Below, one piece after another: positions 1 through 5,573 of a stretch of DNA of 7,022 nt. The position numbers were made by a program, and so were the translations under genes. The number at the start of each line of letters is the position of its first letter. The first letter of the stretch is position 1. Origin of the DNA: an uncultured Verrucomicrobiota bacterium (GTDB lineage: Bacteria; Verrucomicrobiota; Verrucomicrobiia; Limisphaerales; UBA1096). The stretch spans positions 1 to 7,022 of the forward strand of contig CAJXAU010000083.1 in NCBI GenBank assembly GCA_913050205.1. The letters run 5' to 3'. A model generated the notes under the pieces. That model was not told the DNA's origin. It searched no databases and saw only the letters and a list, made by a program, of their open reading frames with translations.

Positions 1-55
1 CGAAGGCGCTCGCGCGTTCGACTTCCTCATTGATGGCTGTAATCCCTGCGTTCAT
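1..55 (-). CDS. 5' end of a gene, possibly a MoxR-family AAA+ ATPase (partial)
   Basis: An ATG at 55-53 on the minus strand opens a frame that runs off the window, giving MNAGITAINEEVERASAF. The pattern I-x-E-E-V-x-x-x-S-x-F resembles the helix that begins many MoxR-type AAA+ ATPases, ahead of their nucleotide-binding core. No Walker motif lies within the window, so this is a resemblance only. MoxR ATPases act as chaperone-like factors, often next to a DUF58 protein and von Willebrand factor A proteins. The gene has the same orientation as ribF, starts 29 bp after the ribF stop, and has no Shine-Dalgarno sequence. It may be read through from the operon or start from the weak promoter-like site at 65-93. 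The existence of a gene is likely; the family is uncertain. Confidence 0.45.
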   Translation of the reverse strand, partial: MNAGITAINEEVERASAF

Positions 56-64
56 GGGCGGCGG

Positions 65-93
65 AGTATCTTTATTTTTTGGAACTAAATCAA
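65..93 (-). promoter_or_regulatory. putative sigma-70-like promoter for the gene downstream of ribF
   Basis: On the minus strand TTGATT (93-88) and GATACT (70-65) are separated by exactly 17 bp. Each matches four of six consensus positions, and the spacer contains an A-rich run in otherwise GC-rich DNA. The -35 element overlaps the last codons of ribF. If used, transcription would start around position 58, only a few bases before the ATG at 55, giving an almost leaderless mRNA. No terminator hairpin separates ribF from this gene, so read-through is also possible. The call rests only on consensus matching. Confidence 0.3.
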
Positions 94-1008
94 GGATTGG
101 GCATGCTCGATGTCGCGTGAAATCTGGGCGGTCAACTCGTCGACTGAGCCGAAAGTCATCTCGTCCCGGAGGCGCCCAACGAACTCTATGCCCAGTCGTT
201 CGCCGTAAAGGTCTCCCTCGAATTCGAGCAGATGTGCCTCCACGCGGAGGGTTGGTTCCGGTTGGGCGAGTGTGGGTCGTACGCCGATGTTGAGCACGGC
301 ACGGTATGTCTTCAGGCCAAGCTGGGCATGCACGGCGTAGACGCCGTTGGGTGGCAGTACCAGTCCGTTGGTGTCGATGTTCGCCGTGGGAAAACCGATC
401 TCGCGGCCCTTGGCATCCCCCTGCACGACGGTGCCCTCGATGGTGAAATTGCGTCCGAGCATCTGGCCGGCGTCGTCGAGCAGGCCCTCGCGCACAGCGG
501 CGCGGATGCGGGTGCTGCTCACCGCTTGGCCATCGAGCGCCACGGCCTGCAGCCCGTGCACGCGGAAACCAAGCGCTTGGCCAAGCGCCTGCAGTGAGTC
601 GACGTTGCCATCGCGCCGGTGGCCAAACGAGAAGTTGGCCCCGACACAAATACTGTGGATTGAGCCGAAGCCGGAGTGGAGTTCGCGGATGAACGTCTCG
701 CCGGGTTTTTGGCTGAATCCCTCGTCGAACTGGATGACCAGCGCGGCGTCGATCCCGATTGACTCGATGGCGCGAAGTCGCTGTGAGCGCGTCTGCAAAA
801 GGGCCGGGGCGTGATTGGGGGCGACGATGTTGGCCGGGTGCTGATCGAATGTGACCGCGACGGATAACGCCTCGTGCCGGGCGGCATCGTTCACCGCCTG
901 ACGGAGCACCTGCTGGTGGCCAAGGTGCACGCCGTCAAACATGCCGATAGCCAGACAGACACCACGGTCGCCGTGGGCCAGTTCGCCGGGTTGATTGAGT
1001 TGCTTCAC
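85..1008 (-). CDS. ribF: bifunctional riboflavin kinase / FAD synthetase
   Basis: This 307-residue cytoplasmic enzyme phosphorylates riboflavin to FMN and adenylates FMN to FAD. The N-terminal adenylyltransferase domain (about 15-175) shows GMFDGVHLGH at 22-31, the nucleotidyltransferase HxGH-type site. It also has NFSFG at 125-129 and SSTRIR at 164-169. The C-terminal kinase domain (about 183-305) shows GDAKGREIGFPTAN at 197-210 and NIGVRPT at 240-246. It ends with RVEAHLLEFEGDLYG at 255-269, in which Glu257 is the expected catalytic base, then RLRDE at 279-283. Length is normal for the family. The start is GTG (1008-1006), overlapping the truB stop by 4 bp (GTGA). No Shine-Dalgarno sequence is visible, so translation is probably coupled to truB. 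Codons 141-145 (A-L-G-Q-A) carry a 16-bp copy of the repeated palindrome. The stop is TAG. Confidence 0.97.
   Translation of the reverse strand: MKQLNQPGELAHGDRGVCLAIGMFDGVHLGHQQVLRQAVNDAARHEALSVAVTFDQHPANIVAPNHAPALLQTRSQRLRAIESIGIDAALVIQFDEGFSQKPGETFIRELHSGFGSIHSICVGANFSFGHRRDGNVDSLQALGQALGFRVHGLQAVALDGQAVSSTRIRAAVREGLLDDAGQMLGRNFTIEGTVVQGDAKGREIGFPTANIDTNGLVLPPNGVYAVHAQLGLKTYRAVLNIGVRPTLAQPEPTLRVEAHLLEFEGDLYGERLGIEFVGRLRDEMTFGSVDELTAQISRDIEHAQSLI
573..588. repeat. 16-bp palindrome GCGCTTGGCCAAGCGC inside ribF
   Basis: This is the longest perfect copy of the repeated palindrome in the window, with complete dyad symmetry over 16 bp. It overlaps a second 12-bp palindrome, CCAAGCGCTTGG, at 569-580. 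On the coding strand it reads in frame as A-L-G-Q-A in the adenylyltransferase domain of RibF (residues 141-145). The 17-bp stretch at 569-585 is identical to 1159-1175 in truB. Confidence 0.85.
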
Positions 1009-1730
1009 GAGGCGGGGGCGGACAGCTTGAGCATCGGGATGACGCGCTTGGCCAAATCCGAAGGCGAAAGGGTGGTCAGTTCCTCGAGCGTGAAGGCACC
1101 GCTAATCTTAAATTTACCGGAAACGGTGCGCCGCAGGCCGGCGAGATGTGCCCCGCAGCCAAGCGCTTGGCCAAGGTCGTGCGCCAGCGAGCGAACGTAC
1201 GTCCCCTTGGTGCAGGCGATCTTGAACCAAACAAGTGGCGGCTCGTACGCGGTAATAAGAAACTTGTAGAGGTGAATGAACCGTTCCTTGCGTTCAACCT
1301 CCTTGCCCTTGCGGGCAAGTTTGTACAGCGGTGTGCCATCGATCTTGATGGCGCTGACCATCGGTGGCAGTTGCATCTGGTCGCCGAGAAATTCGTTGGC
1401 CTTTTCCTGCAACGCCTCAAGTGAAAGGTCGGGCACCGGTTGAGTAGTTTCTACTTTGCCCTCGCCGTCGTAGGTGTTGGTGGTTTCACCGAGCTTGATG
1501 GAGCCGACGTATACCTTGTCGTCCGACATCAGTTTCTCGGAGAGCTTGGTTGCCTTGCCGAGCAGCAGGGTCAACAGGCCGGTGGCAGCGGGGTCGAGCG
1601 TGCCGCAGTGGCCGACTTTTTTGATGCGATAACTGCGGCGAACAATGTCGACGATGTCGTGCGAGGTGGGGCCGGCCGGTTTGTCTATGAGGAGCGCCCC
1701 GTCGAGGGCGTCGAATGTGTTCAGGGTCAT
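1005..1730 (-). CDS. truB: tRNA pseudouridine(55) synthase, short form
   Basis: TruB isomerises uridine 55 in the T-loop of tRNAs to pseudouridine. The 241-residue protein has all the catalytic-domain landmarks. These are LLIDKPAGPTSHD at 13-25, GHCGTLDPAATGLL at 40-53 with catalytic Asp46, and Tyr74 in KVYVGSI. Further on are LPPMVSAIKIDG at 121-132, and GTYVRSLAHDLG at 176-187 with Arg180 placed as the conserved arginine of the family. It ends soon after the conserved GLRRT (198-202). E. coli TruB is about 314 residues with a C-terminal PUA domain, and here there is no room for one. Short TruB proteins are common in some phyla, so this is probably natural. The ATG at 1730 overlaps the nrnA stop as ATGA, and the TGA stop overlaps the ribF GTG. 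Two copies of the repeated palindrome lie in the gene. Confidence 0.97.
   Translation of the reverse strand: MTLNTFDALDGALLIDKPAGPTSHDIVDIVRRSYRIKKVGHCGTLDPAATGLLTLLLGKATKLSEKLMSDDKVYVGSIKLGETTNTYDGEGKVETTQPVPDLSLEALQEKANEFLGDQMQLPPMVSAIKIDGTPLYKLARKGKEVERKERFIHLYKFLITAYEPPLVWFKIACTKGTYVRSLAHDLGQALGCGAHLAGLRRTVSGKFKISGAFTLEELTTLSPSDLAKRVIPMLKLSAPAS
1044..1055. repeat. palindrome variant GCGCTTGGCCAA in the truB 3' end
   Basis: This incomplete copy keeps the left arm and the TTGGCCAA core (1048-1055) but loses the right arm, which continues as A-T. It codes L-A-K-R (TruB residues 226-229), a different reading frame of the palindrome from the one used in ribF, rbfA and the other truB copy. Confidence 0.65.
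1159..1175. repeat. nested palindromes CCAAGCGCTTGGCCAAG in truB
   Basis: Two palindromes overlap here: CCAAGCGCTTGG (1159-1170) and CTTGGCCAAG (1166-1175). The 17-bp sequence is identical to 569-585 in ribF. It codes L-G-Q-A-L-G from residue 186, beside the conserved G-C-G-A-H segment of TruB. Confidence 0.8.
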
Positions 1731-2719
1731 GACGATCGCGACTGGAGTTGATCGCGGATGGCGGCGATCACGCGGCGCTGAATGCCAAGCGGTTTGCCAA
1801 CGATCCGAGCCCCCGCAGCGGCTTGATGCCCGCCACCGCCAAACAAGCCGGCGACGTCGCTGACGTTGACGTTCCGGTCCTTTGACCGAAGGCTGATCCG
1901 GGTAAGTTCCGGTTCAAGTTCCTCAAACACACATGCGACCACCACCGGCTCGATGGCTCGGACGTGGTCGATCAACCCCTCGGTGTCGCTGGCCGTCGCA
2001 CCGGTCTTGTCGAAGTCCTCTTTTTTTAGCCAAAAGTAGGCAATCTGGTTGTCGTCGATCAGCTTGAATTTGTTGTAGACCCGCTGCAGCAGTTTCACGC
2101 GGGAGAGGGGATAGGACTGGTAAACCTCGTCGCAAACCGTGGCGAGATTCGCCCCTTTTTTGACGAGATCACCGGCGGCGTAATACGTCGCGGGCAATGT
2201 GCTTGGGTATTGAAATGAGCCGGTATCGGTGGAGATGGCAGTGAACAGGCAGTCGGCGATCCGTGGTGTGAGATTCCAGCCAGCCTCTTTGATCAAGCGG
2301 TAGATCAGTTCGCCGCTGGAGGGTTCGCGACTGGCAATCCAGTTGATGTCGCCGAAGCGTGTATTACTGGTGTGGTGGTCGATGTTGATCAACACCTTGC
2401 GGTTGGCGATGTGCTCCTGAGCTGTGCCCAGTCGCTCGATGCTGGCCGAATCGACCGCGATGACACAGTCAAATGTACGGTTGATTTTGCGCGGGGTCTG
2501 GATGAGTTGGTCGGGGTCGAGAAACCGCAACTTGGAGGGCACCGGATCCTGATTCCAGACGGTGACTTCCTTGCCCAGTTCAAGCAGGGCAAGTGTCAGG
2601 CCAAGCGACGAGCCGATACAGTCGCCATCCGGTCGCATGTGGCTGCAGACCGCGATGGTGTGGCTCTCGCCGATCACATCGAGTATGCGGTCAATAATCT
2701 TCAGTCGGGTTGTTTTCAT
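1727..2719 (-). CDS. nrnA: DHH-family phosphoesterase, NrnA-like nanoRNase/pAp phosphatase
   Basis: The 330-residue protein has the layout of NrnA-type DHH/DHHA1 phosphoesterases, which degrade 2-5-nt RNAs and remove the 3' phosphate of pAp with Mn2+. Metal-binding motifs are visible in order: SHMRPDGDCIGS at 26-37, VDSA at 89-92 (Asp90), IDHHTSN at 113-119 and STDTGSFQYPST at 163-174. The DHHA1 domain carries GLFGGGGHQAAAG at 291-303, the substrate-binding glycine motif. The frame is open farther upstream, but that part runs antisense-like through rbfA codons with no family resemblance. I therefore start at the ATG at 2719, just before the helix that opens NrnA proteins. It overlaps rbfA by 29 bp and truB by 4 bp. 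No Shine-Dalgarno sequence precedes it. Which activity dominates in vivo cannot be read from the sequence. Confidence 0.93.
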   Translation of the reverse strand: MKTTRLKIIDRILDVIGESHTIAVCSHMRPDGDCIGSSLGLTLALLELGKEVTVWNQDPVPSKLRFLDPDQLIQTPRKINRTFDCVIAVDSASIERLGTAQEHIANRKVLINIDHHTSNTRFGDINWIASREPSSGELIYRLIKEAGWNLTPRIADCLFTAISTDTGSFQYPSTLPATYYAAGDLVKKGANLATVCDEVYQSYPLSRVKLLQRVYNKFKLIDDNQIAYFWLKKEDFDKTGATASDTEGLIDHVRAIEPVVVACVFEELEPELTRISLRSKDRNVNVSDVAGLFGGGGHQAAAGARIVGKPLGIQRRVIAAIRDQLQSRSS

Positions 2720-3077
2720 CGGGGTTGTCGCGCAAGGAATTCTGCTCGAGTTCGTCGAGGATTTGAAGCACACGGTCGCCTCGATTGCGGGCTTCGTCCA
2801 TGACAAATTTCAGCCGCGGCGTATAGCGAAGGACGACCGCTTGGCCAAGCGCGCTCTGGATTTTGCCGGCTGCCTTGCGCACGGAGCGAAACGCTTTTTG
2901 TTGGGCCTTTTCATCTCCGATTGAGGAGACGAAGACGGTGGCCGTGTGCAGGTCATTGGAGACACCGACATCGCTGACGCTAATCATGCCGAGATCCACG
3001 GAGAACTCCTTGCGGAAGATTTCGTTCAGCTCCCGCTTGAGCAGTTCGCGTACGCGCATATGGCGCAGGTTCGGCAT
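2691..3077 (-). CDS. rbfA: 30S ribosome-binding factor A
   Basis: RbfA is a small KH-type protein that binds maturing 30S subunits near the 5' end of 16S rRNA and helps late assembly and cold adaptation. The 128-residue product is close to the E. coli length (133). It shows RVRELLKRELNEI at 8-20, ISVSDVGVSNDLHTATVFVS at 32-51, and the KH helix KAAGKIQSALGQA at 68-80, followed by LRYTPRLKFVMDEA (83-96). A polar acidic tail follows. The ATG at 3077 is the first in a sensible position, 16 bp after the infB stop. An ATG at 3059 is an alternative that would lose six residues. The open frame upstream of 3077 lies inside infB and is not RbfA-like. The bases before the ATG are pyrimidine-rich, the opposite of a Shine-Dalgarno sequence. 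The gene carries a 14-bp palindrome at codons 76-80. Confidence 0.94.
   Translation of the reverse strand: MPNLRHMRVRELLKRELNEIFRKEFSVDLGMISVSDVGVSNDLHTATVFVSSIGDEKAQQKAFRSVRKAAGKIQSALGQAVVLRYTPRLKFVMDEARNRGDRVLQILDELEQNSLRDNPDENNPTEDY
2838..2851. repeat. 14-bp palindrome CGCTTGGCCAAGCG in rbfA
   Basis: This is a perfect 14-bp dyad. With one extra base it codes A-L-G-Q-A (RbfA residues 76-80), the same peptide and reading frame used by the copies in ribF and, in part, truB. Confidence 0.85.
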
Positions 3078-3093
3078 GGTGGGGGAAAAGGGG

Positions 3094-5505
3094 CTAGAGC
3101 GACTGGGCGACCTTCTCTTGGGTGTAACACTCGATGATGTCGCCTTCCTGAAAATCGTCGAAACCGTCGAGGCGAATGCCGCACTCCATGCCGGAGCGCA
3201 CCTCGTTGACCTCGTCCTTAAAGCGCTTGAGCGTGTGCGAGATACCTTCGTAGACCAATTCGCCCTTGCGAACCACTCGCATCTTGCCCCGAAGAAGCTT
3301 GCCGCTGGTGACGGCGCAACCGGCGACGTTGCCACCTTTGCTGAGTTCGAAAATTTTGCGCACCTCCGCTTGGCCGGTGACGACGTCCTTCATCAACGGG
3401 TCGAGCAGACCGGCCATTGCCTCCTTCACCTCTTCGATCAACTCGTAGATGATGGCGTAAAGTTTGATCTGCACGCCCTCCCGCTTGGCCACCTCTCCCA
3501 CGCCGGTATCGATCTTGGCGTGGAATCCTAGGATGACCGCGTCGGAGGCACTTGCCAGTGTGGCGTCGGACTCAGAGATGGAGCCCACGCCGGAGTGGAC
3601 GACTTCGGACTGAACCTTGTCGGATTCGATCTTGTTGATCGAATCGACGATCGCCTCGACGGAGCCCTGAGTGTCGGCCTTGATGATCAGCTTGAGTGAT
3701 TTTTCTGAATCAGACTGGGTGCGGCTGAACAGGCTCTCGAGCGTCATCTTGCGCTTGCGGGCGACCGACTCATCGCGCTCCTTGGTGATGCGCTCTTCGC
3801 ATAAGTTCCGGGCCTCTTTGTCGTTCGGCACGATATTGAATTCCGCACCCGCCTCCGGGACGCCGTTGAGGCCAAGCACCTTAACGGCGCTGGATGGGCC
3901 GGCTTCCTTGATTCGCTTGCCCTCGTGGTCGATCAGCGCACGGGCTTTGCCGAAGTAGTTTCCGCAAACCATGATGTCGCCAACCTTTAATGTGCCCTTG
4001 CGGACGAGCAGGGTGGCGGTCGGGCCACCGGCTTCCATGGCTGACTCGACGACGTTGCCGACTGCCTTGCGGTTGGGGTTGGCTTTGAGTTCCAACACCT
4101 CCGCTTGAAGCAGCACCATCTCGAGCAGTTTATCGACGTTTGTGTTTTTCAACGCGGAGACATCAACGAAAATCGTTTCGCCACCCCATTCCTCACAGAC
4201 TACCCCTTTTTCCTGCAACTGTGTGCGGGCCATCGTGGGGTTGGCGGATGGGTGGTCGATCTTGTTGACCGCAACAATAATTGGCACCTCGGCCGCTTGG
4301 GCATGGCTGAGCGCCTCCATGGTCTGCGGCATGACTCCATCATCGGCCCCGACAACGAGAATCACGATATCCGTGACGTTGGCTCCGCGGGCGCGCATCG
4401 CGCTGAATGCGGCGTGACCCGGGGTGTCGAGAAAAGTGATCTGCTCGAGTTTCTTCGGGTTTTCCGGGTTGGGGACATTGATGGTGTAGGCACCGATGTG
4501 CTGGGTGATCCCGCCCGCCTCTCCGGCGGTGATATTAGAGTGACGGATGACATCGAGCAGCGTGGTCTTGCCGTGGTCAACGTGGCCCATGATTGTGACC
4601 ACCGGCGCCCGAAACTGCAGATCCTCCTCCTTGTCCTCTGAGTCGAGGACGACTTTTTTCTTGGTGGTTGCCTTGACGAGGCCGGCACCGCGCTCACGGC
4701 GTTCCAGTCGAAAACGGAAACCATTCTTGGCACATATATCGCGGGCGATTGGTTCCTCGATCGACTGGTTGACGTTTGCAAAAACGTTCAACGACATCAG
4801 GTCGGCGATTAGCTGGAACGGCTTGCGTTTCATCGCCTCGGCAAGGTCGCGGACGATGATCGGCGGCTTGAGTGCGATCAACGGACCGTCGGCCGGTGCG
4901 GTGTACTTTGGCTTGCGCGGGCCACCACCCACCGTGGTTACCTCGGGTGCGGCAGCACTCTTTTCCGGTTTTTTGTCCTGCTTTTCTTTCCCTTTATCTT
5001 TCTTTTTCTTGCGTTCGCGGATGGCGGGGCGAATCGGCATGTTGCCCAGTTCGATAAAACCAACTTTCTTTCCGAGGTCGCTGTCTTTTTCCTCTTCCTT
5101 CTCCTCTTCAGCCGGTTCGTCGTCTGCCTCCTTTGGATCCTCCTCAGCGTCCTCAGTCGATTCCGTTTCGGCGGTCTCTGTCGCCTCTTCTTCGTCGGTA
5201 GCCGGTTCGGCATCCTCCTCGGGCGATTCGTCTTCCTGATCCTCGGTGGCCTCGGGTTCCTGGGGCACTTCTTCCTCGGCCGGGGCGGTGATGATTACCG
5301 GCTCGGCTGCGGCTTGCGGCTCCTCGGCGGGTGCTTCGGGCTCTGGCTTGCCGGCGATTTGTTCCTCGAGATACTCGGCGGTGATTTTGTCGAGTGTGCT
5401 CGAGGCGACTTTCGCGTTGGCGATCCCCAGCTCCTTGGCTTTAGCCAAGACTTCCTTGCTGGGAATCCCAACTTTCTTGGCAATCTCGTAAATGCGAACG
5501 GGCAT
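3094..5505 (-). CDS. infB: translation initiation factor IF-2
   Basis: IF2 is the GTPase that places initiator fMet-tRNA on the 30S subunit and promotes 50S joining. The 803-residue protein begins with an IF2N module (1-50). An acidic Glu/Ala/Pro-rich linker follows (about 54-143), then a Lys-rich patch (164-182) and a second conserved N-terminal module (208-270). The G domain has GHVDHGKT (307-314), AGGITQHIGA (330-339), DTPGH (360-364), NKID (414-417) and SALK (450-453). Domain II covers roughly 480-580, domain III 600-695, and the initiator-tRNA-binding C2 domain 705-803, with GGNVAGCAV at 724-732. All GTPase motifs are intact. The start is ATG at 5505, with no Shine-Dalgarno sequence but a T run immediately upstream in the mRNA. 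The 68-bp spacer to nusA holds a large stem-loop. The stop is TAG. Confidence 0.98.
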   Translation of the reverse strand: MPVRIYEIAKKVGIPSKEVLAKAKELGIANAKVASSTLDKITAEYLEEQIAGKPEPEAPAEEPQAAAEPVIITAPAEEEVPQEPEATEDQEDESPEEDAEPATDEEEATETAETESTEDAEEDPKEADDEPAEEEKEEEKDSDLGKKVGFIELGNMPIRPAIRERKKKKDKGKEKQDKKPEKSAAAPEVTTVGGGPRKPKYTAPADGPLIALKPPIIVRDLAEAMKRKPFQLIADLMSLNVFANVNQSIEEPIARDICAKNGFRFRLERRERGAGLVKATTKKKVVLDSEDKEEDLQFRAPVVTIMGHVDHGKTTLLDVIRHSNITAGEAGGITQHIGAYTINVPNPENPKKLEQITFLDTPGHAAFSAMRARGANVTDIVILVVGADDGVMPQTMEALSHAQAAEVPIIVAVNKIDHPSANPTMARTQLQEKGVVCEEWGGETIFVDVSALKNTNVDKLLEMVLLQAEVLELKANPNRKAVGNVVESAMEAGGPTATLLVRKGTLKVGDIMVCGNYFGKARALIDHEGKRIKEAGPSSAVKVLGLNGVPEAGAEFNIVPNDKEARNLCEERITKERDESVARKRKMTLESLFSRTQSDSEKSLKLIIKADTQGSVEAIVDSINKIESDKVQSEVVHSGVGSISESDATLASASDAVILGFHAKIDTGVGEVAKREGVQIKLYAIIYELIEEVKEAMAGLLDPLMKDVVTGQAEVRKIFELSKGGNVAGCAVTSGKLLRGKMRVVRKGELVYEGISHTLKRFKDEVNEVRSGMECGIRLDGFDDFQEGDIIECYTQEKVAQSL

Positions 5506-5521
5506 AAAAAGTGATCTGCTT

Positions 5522-5560
5522 GCGGCTTGGCCAAGTGCAACATGCGCTTGGCCAAGCGGC
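5522..5560. repeat. stem-loop of two palindrome copies in the nusA-infB spacer
   Basis: Two copies of the repeated palindrome sit back to back. CTTGGCCAAG is at 5526-5535 and the full CGCTTGGCCAAGCG at 5545-5558. Each is self-complementary, but they can also pair with each other. GCTTGGCCAAG (5525-5535) pairs with CTTGGCCAAGC (5547-5557) over 11 bp. Next come one T·G position (5536/5546; A·C in the operon mRNA), three more pairs, and a 3-nt loop at 5540-5542. Outside a G/G mismatch, two further pairs extend it to 5522 and 5560. It fills more than half of the 68-bp spacer. In the operon mRNA the next T run (5510-5506) lies 11 nt beyond the stem, so it is not a standard intrinsic terminator. 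An mRNA processing, stability or infB translation role is possible but unproven. Confidence 0.8.
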
Positions 5561-5573
5561 TTCGAATATTATT

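Noticed and set aside
30..1751. Several long plus-strand open frames opposite ribF and truB
   Set aside because: They lie antisense to genes with full sets of family motifs. Their translations are low-complexity, Arg/Ser/Ala-rich or patternless, with no recognisable domain. GC-rich coding DNA commonly produces such shadows.
1785..1800. CCAAGCGGTTTGCCAA as another full palindrome copy
   Set aside because: It retains only one half-site and the dyad is broken at several positions, so I counted it only as a half-site.
2720..2806. A 29-codon upstream extension of nrnA
   Set aside because: It lies wholly within rbfA, resembles no NrnA N-terminus, and the ATG at 2719 fits the family start.
3078..3335. 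An 86-codon upstream extension of rbfA
   Set aside because: It reads infB C-terminal DNA in another frame, giving Ser/Arg/Ala-rich sequence unlike RbfA. The ATG at 3077 gives a standard-length protein.
4980..5015. A-rich Lys codon run in infB as a possible slippery frameshift site
   Set aside because: The frame continues uninterrupted into conserved IF2 domains, and no stop or alternative product suggests programmed slippage.
5434..5449. Inverted repeat CTTGGCTTTAGCCAAG near the infB start, similar to the repeated palindrome
   Set aside because: It codes L-A-K-A-K in the conserved IF2N module, lacks the CGCTTGG half-site and the GGCC centre, and is best explained by codons.
5506..5560. The nusA-infB stem-loop as an intrinsic terminator
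   Set aside because: On the transcribed strand 11 bases separate the stem from the short T run, which abuts the infB start codon. This is not the arrangement of a functional intrinsic terminator.
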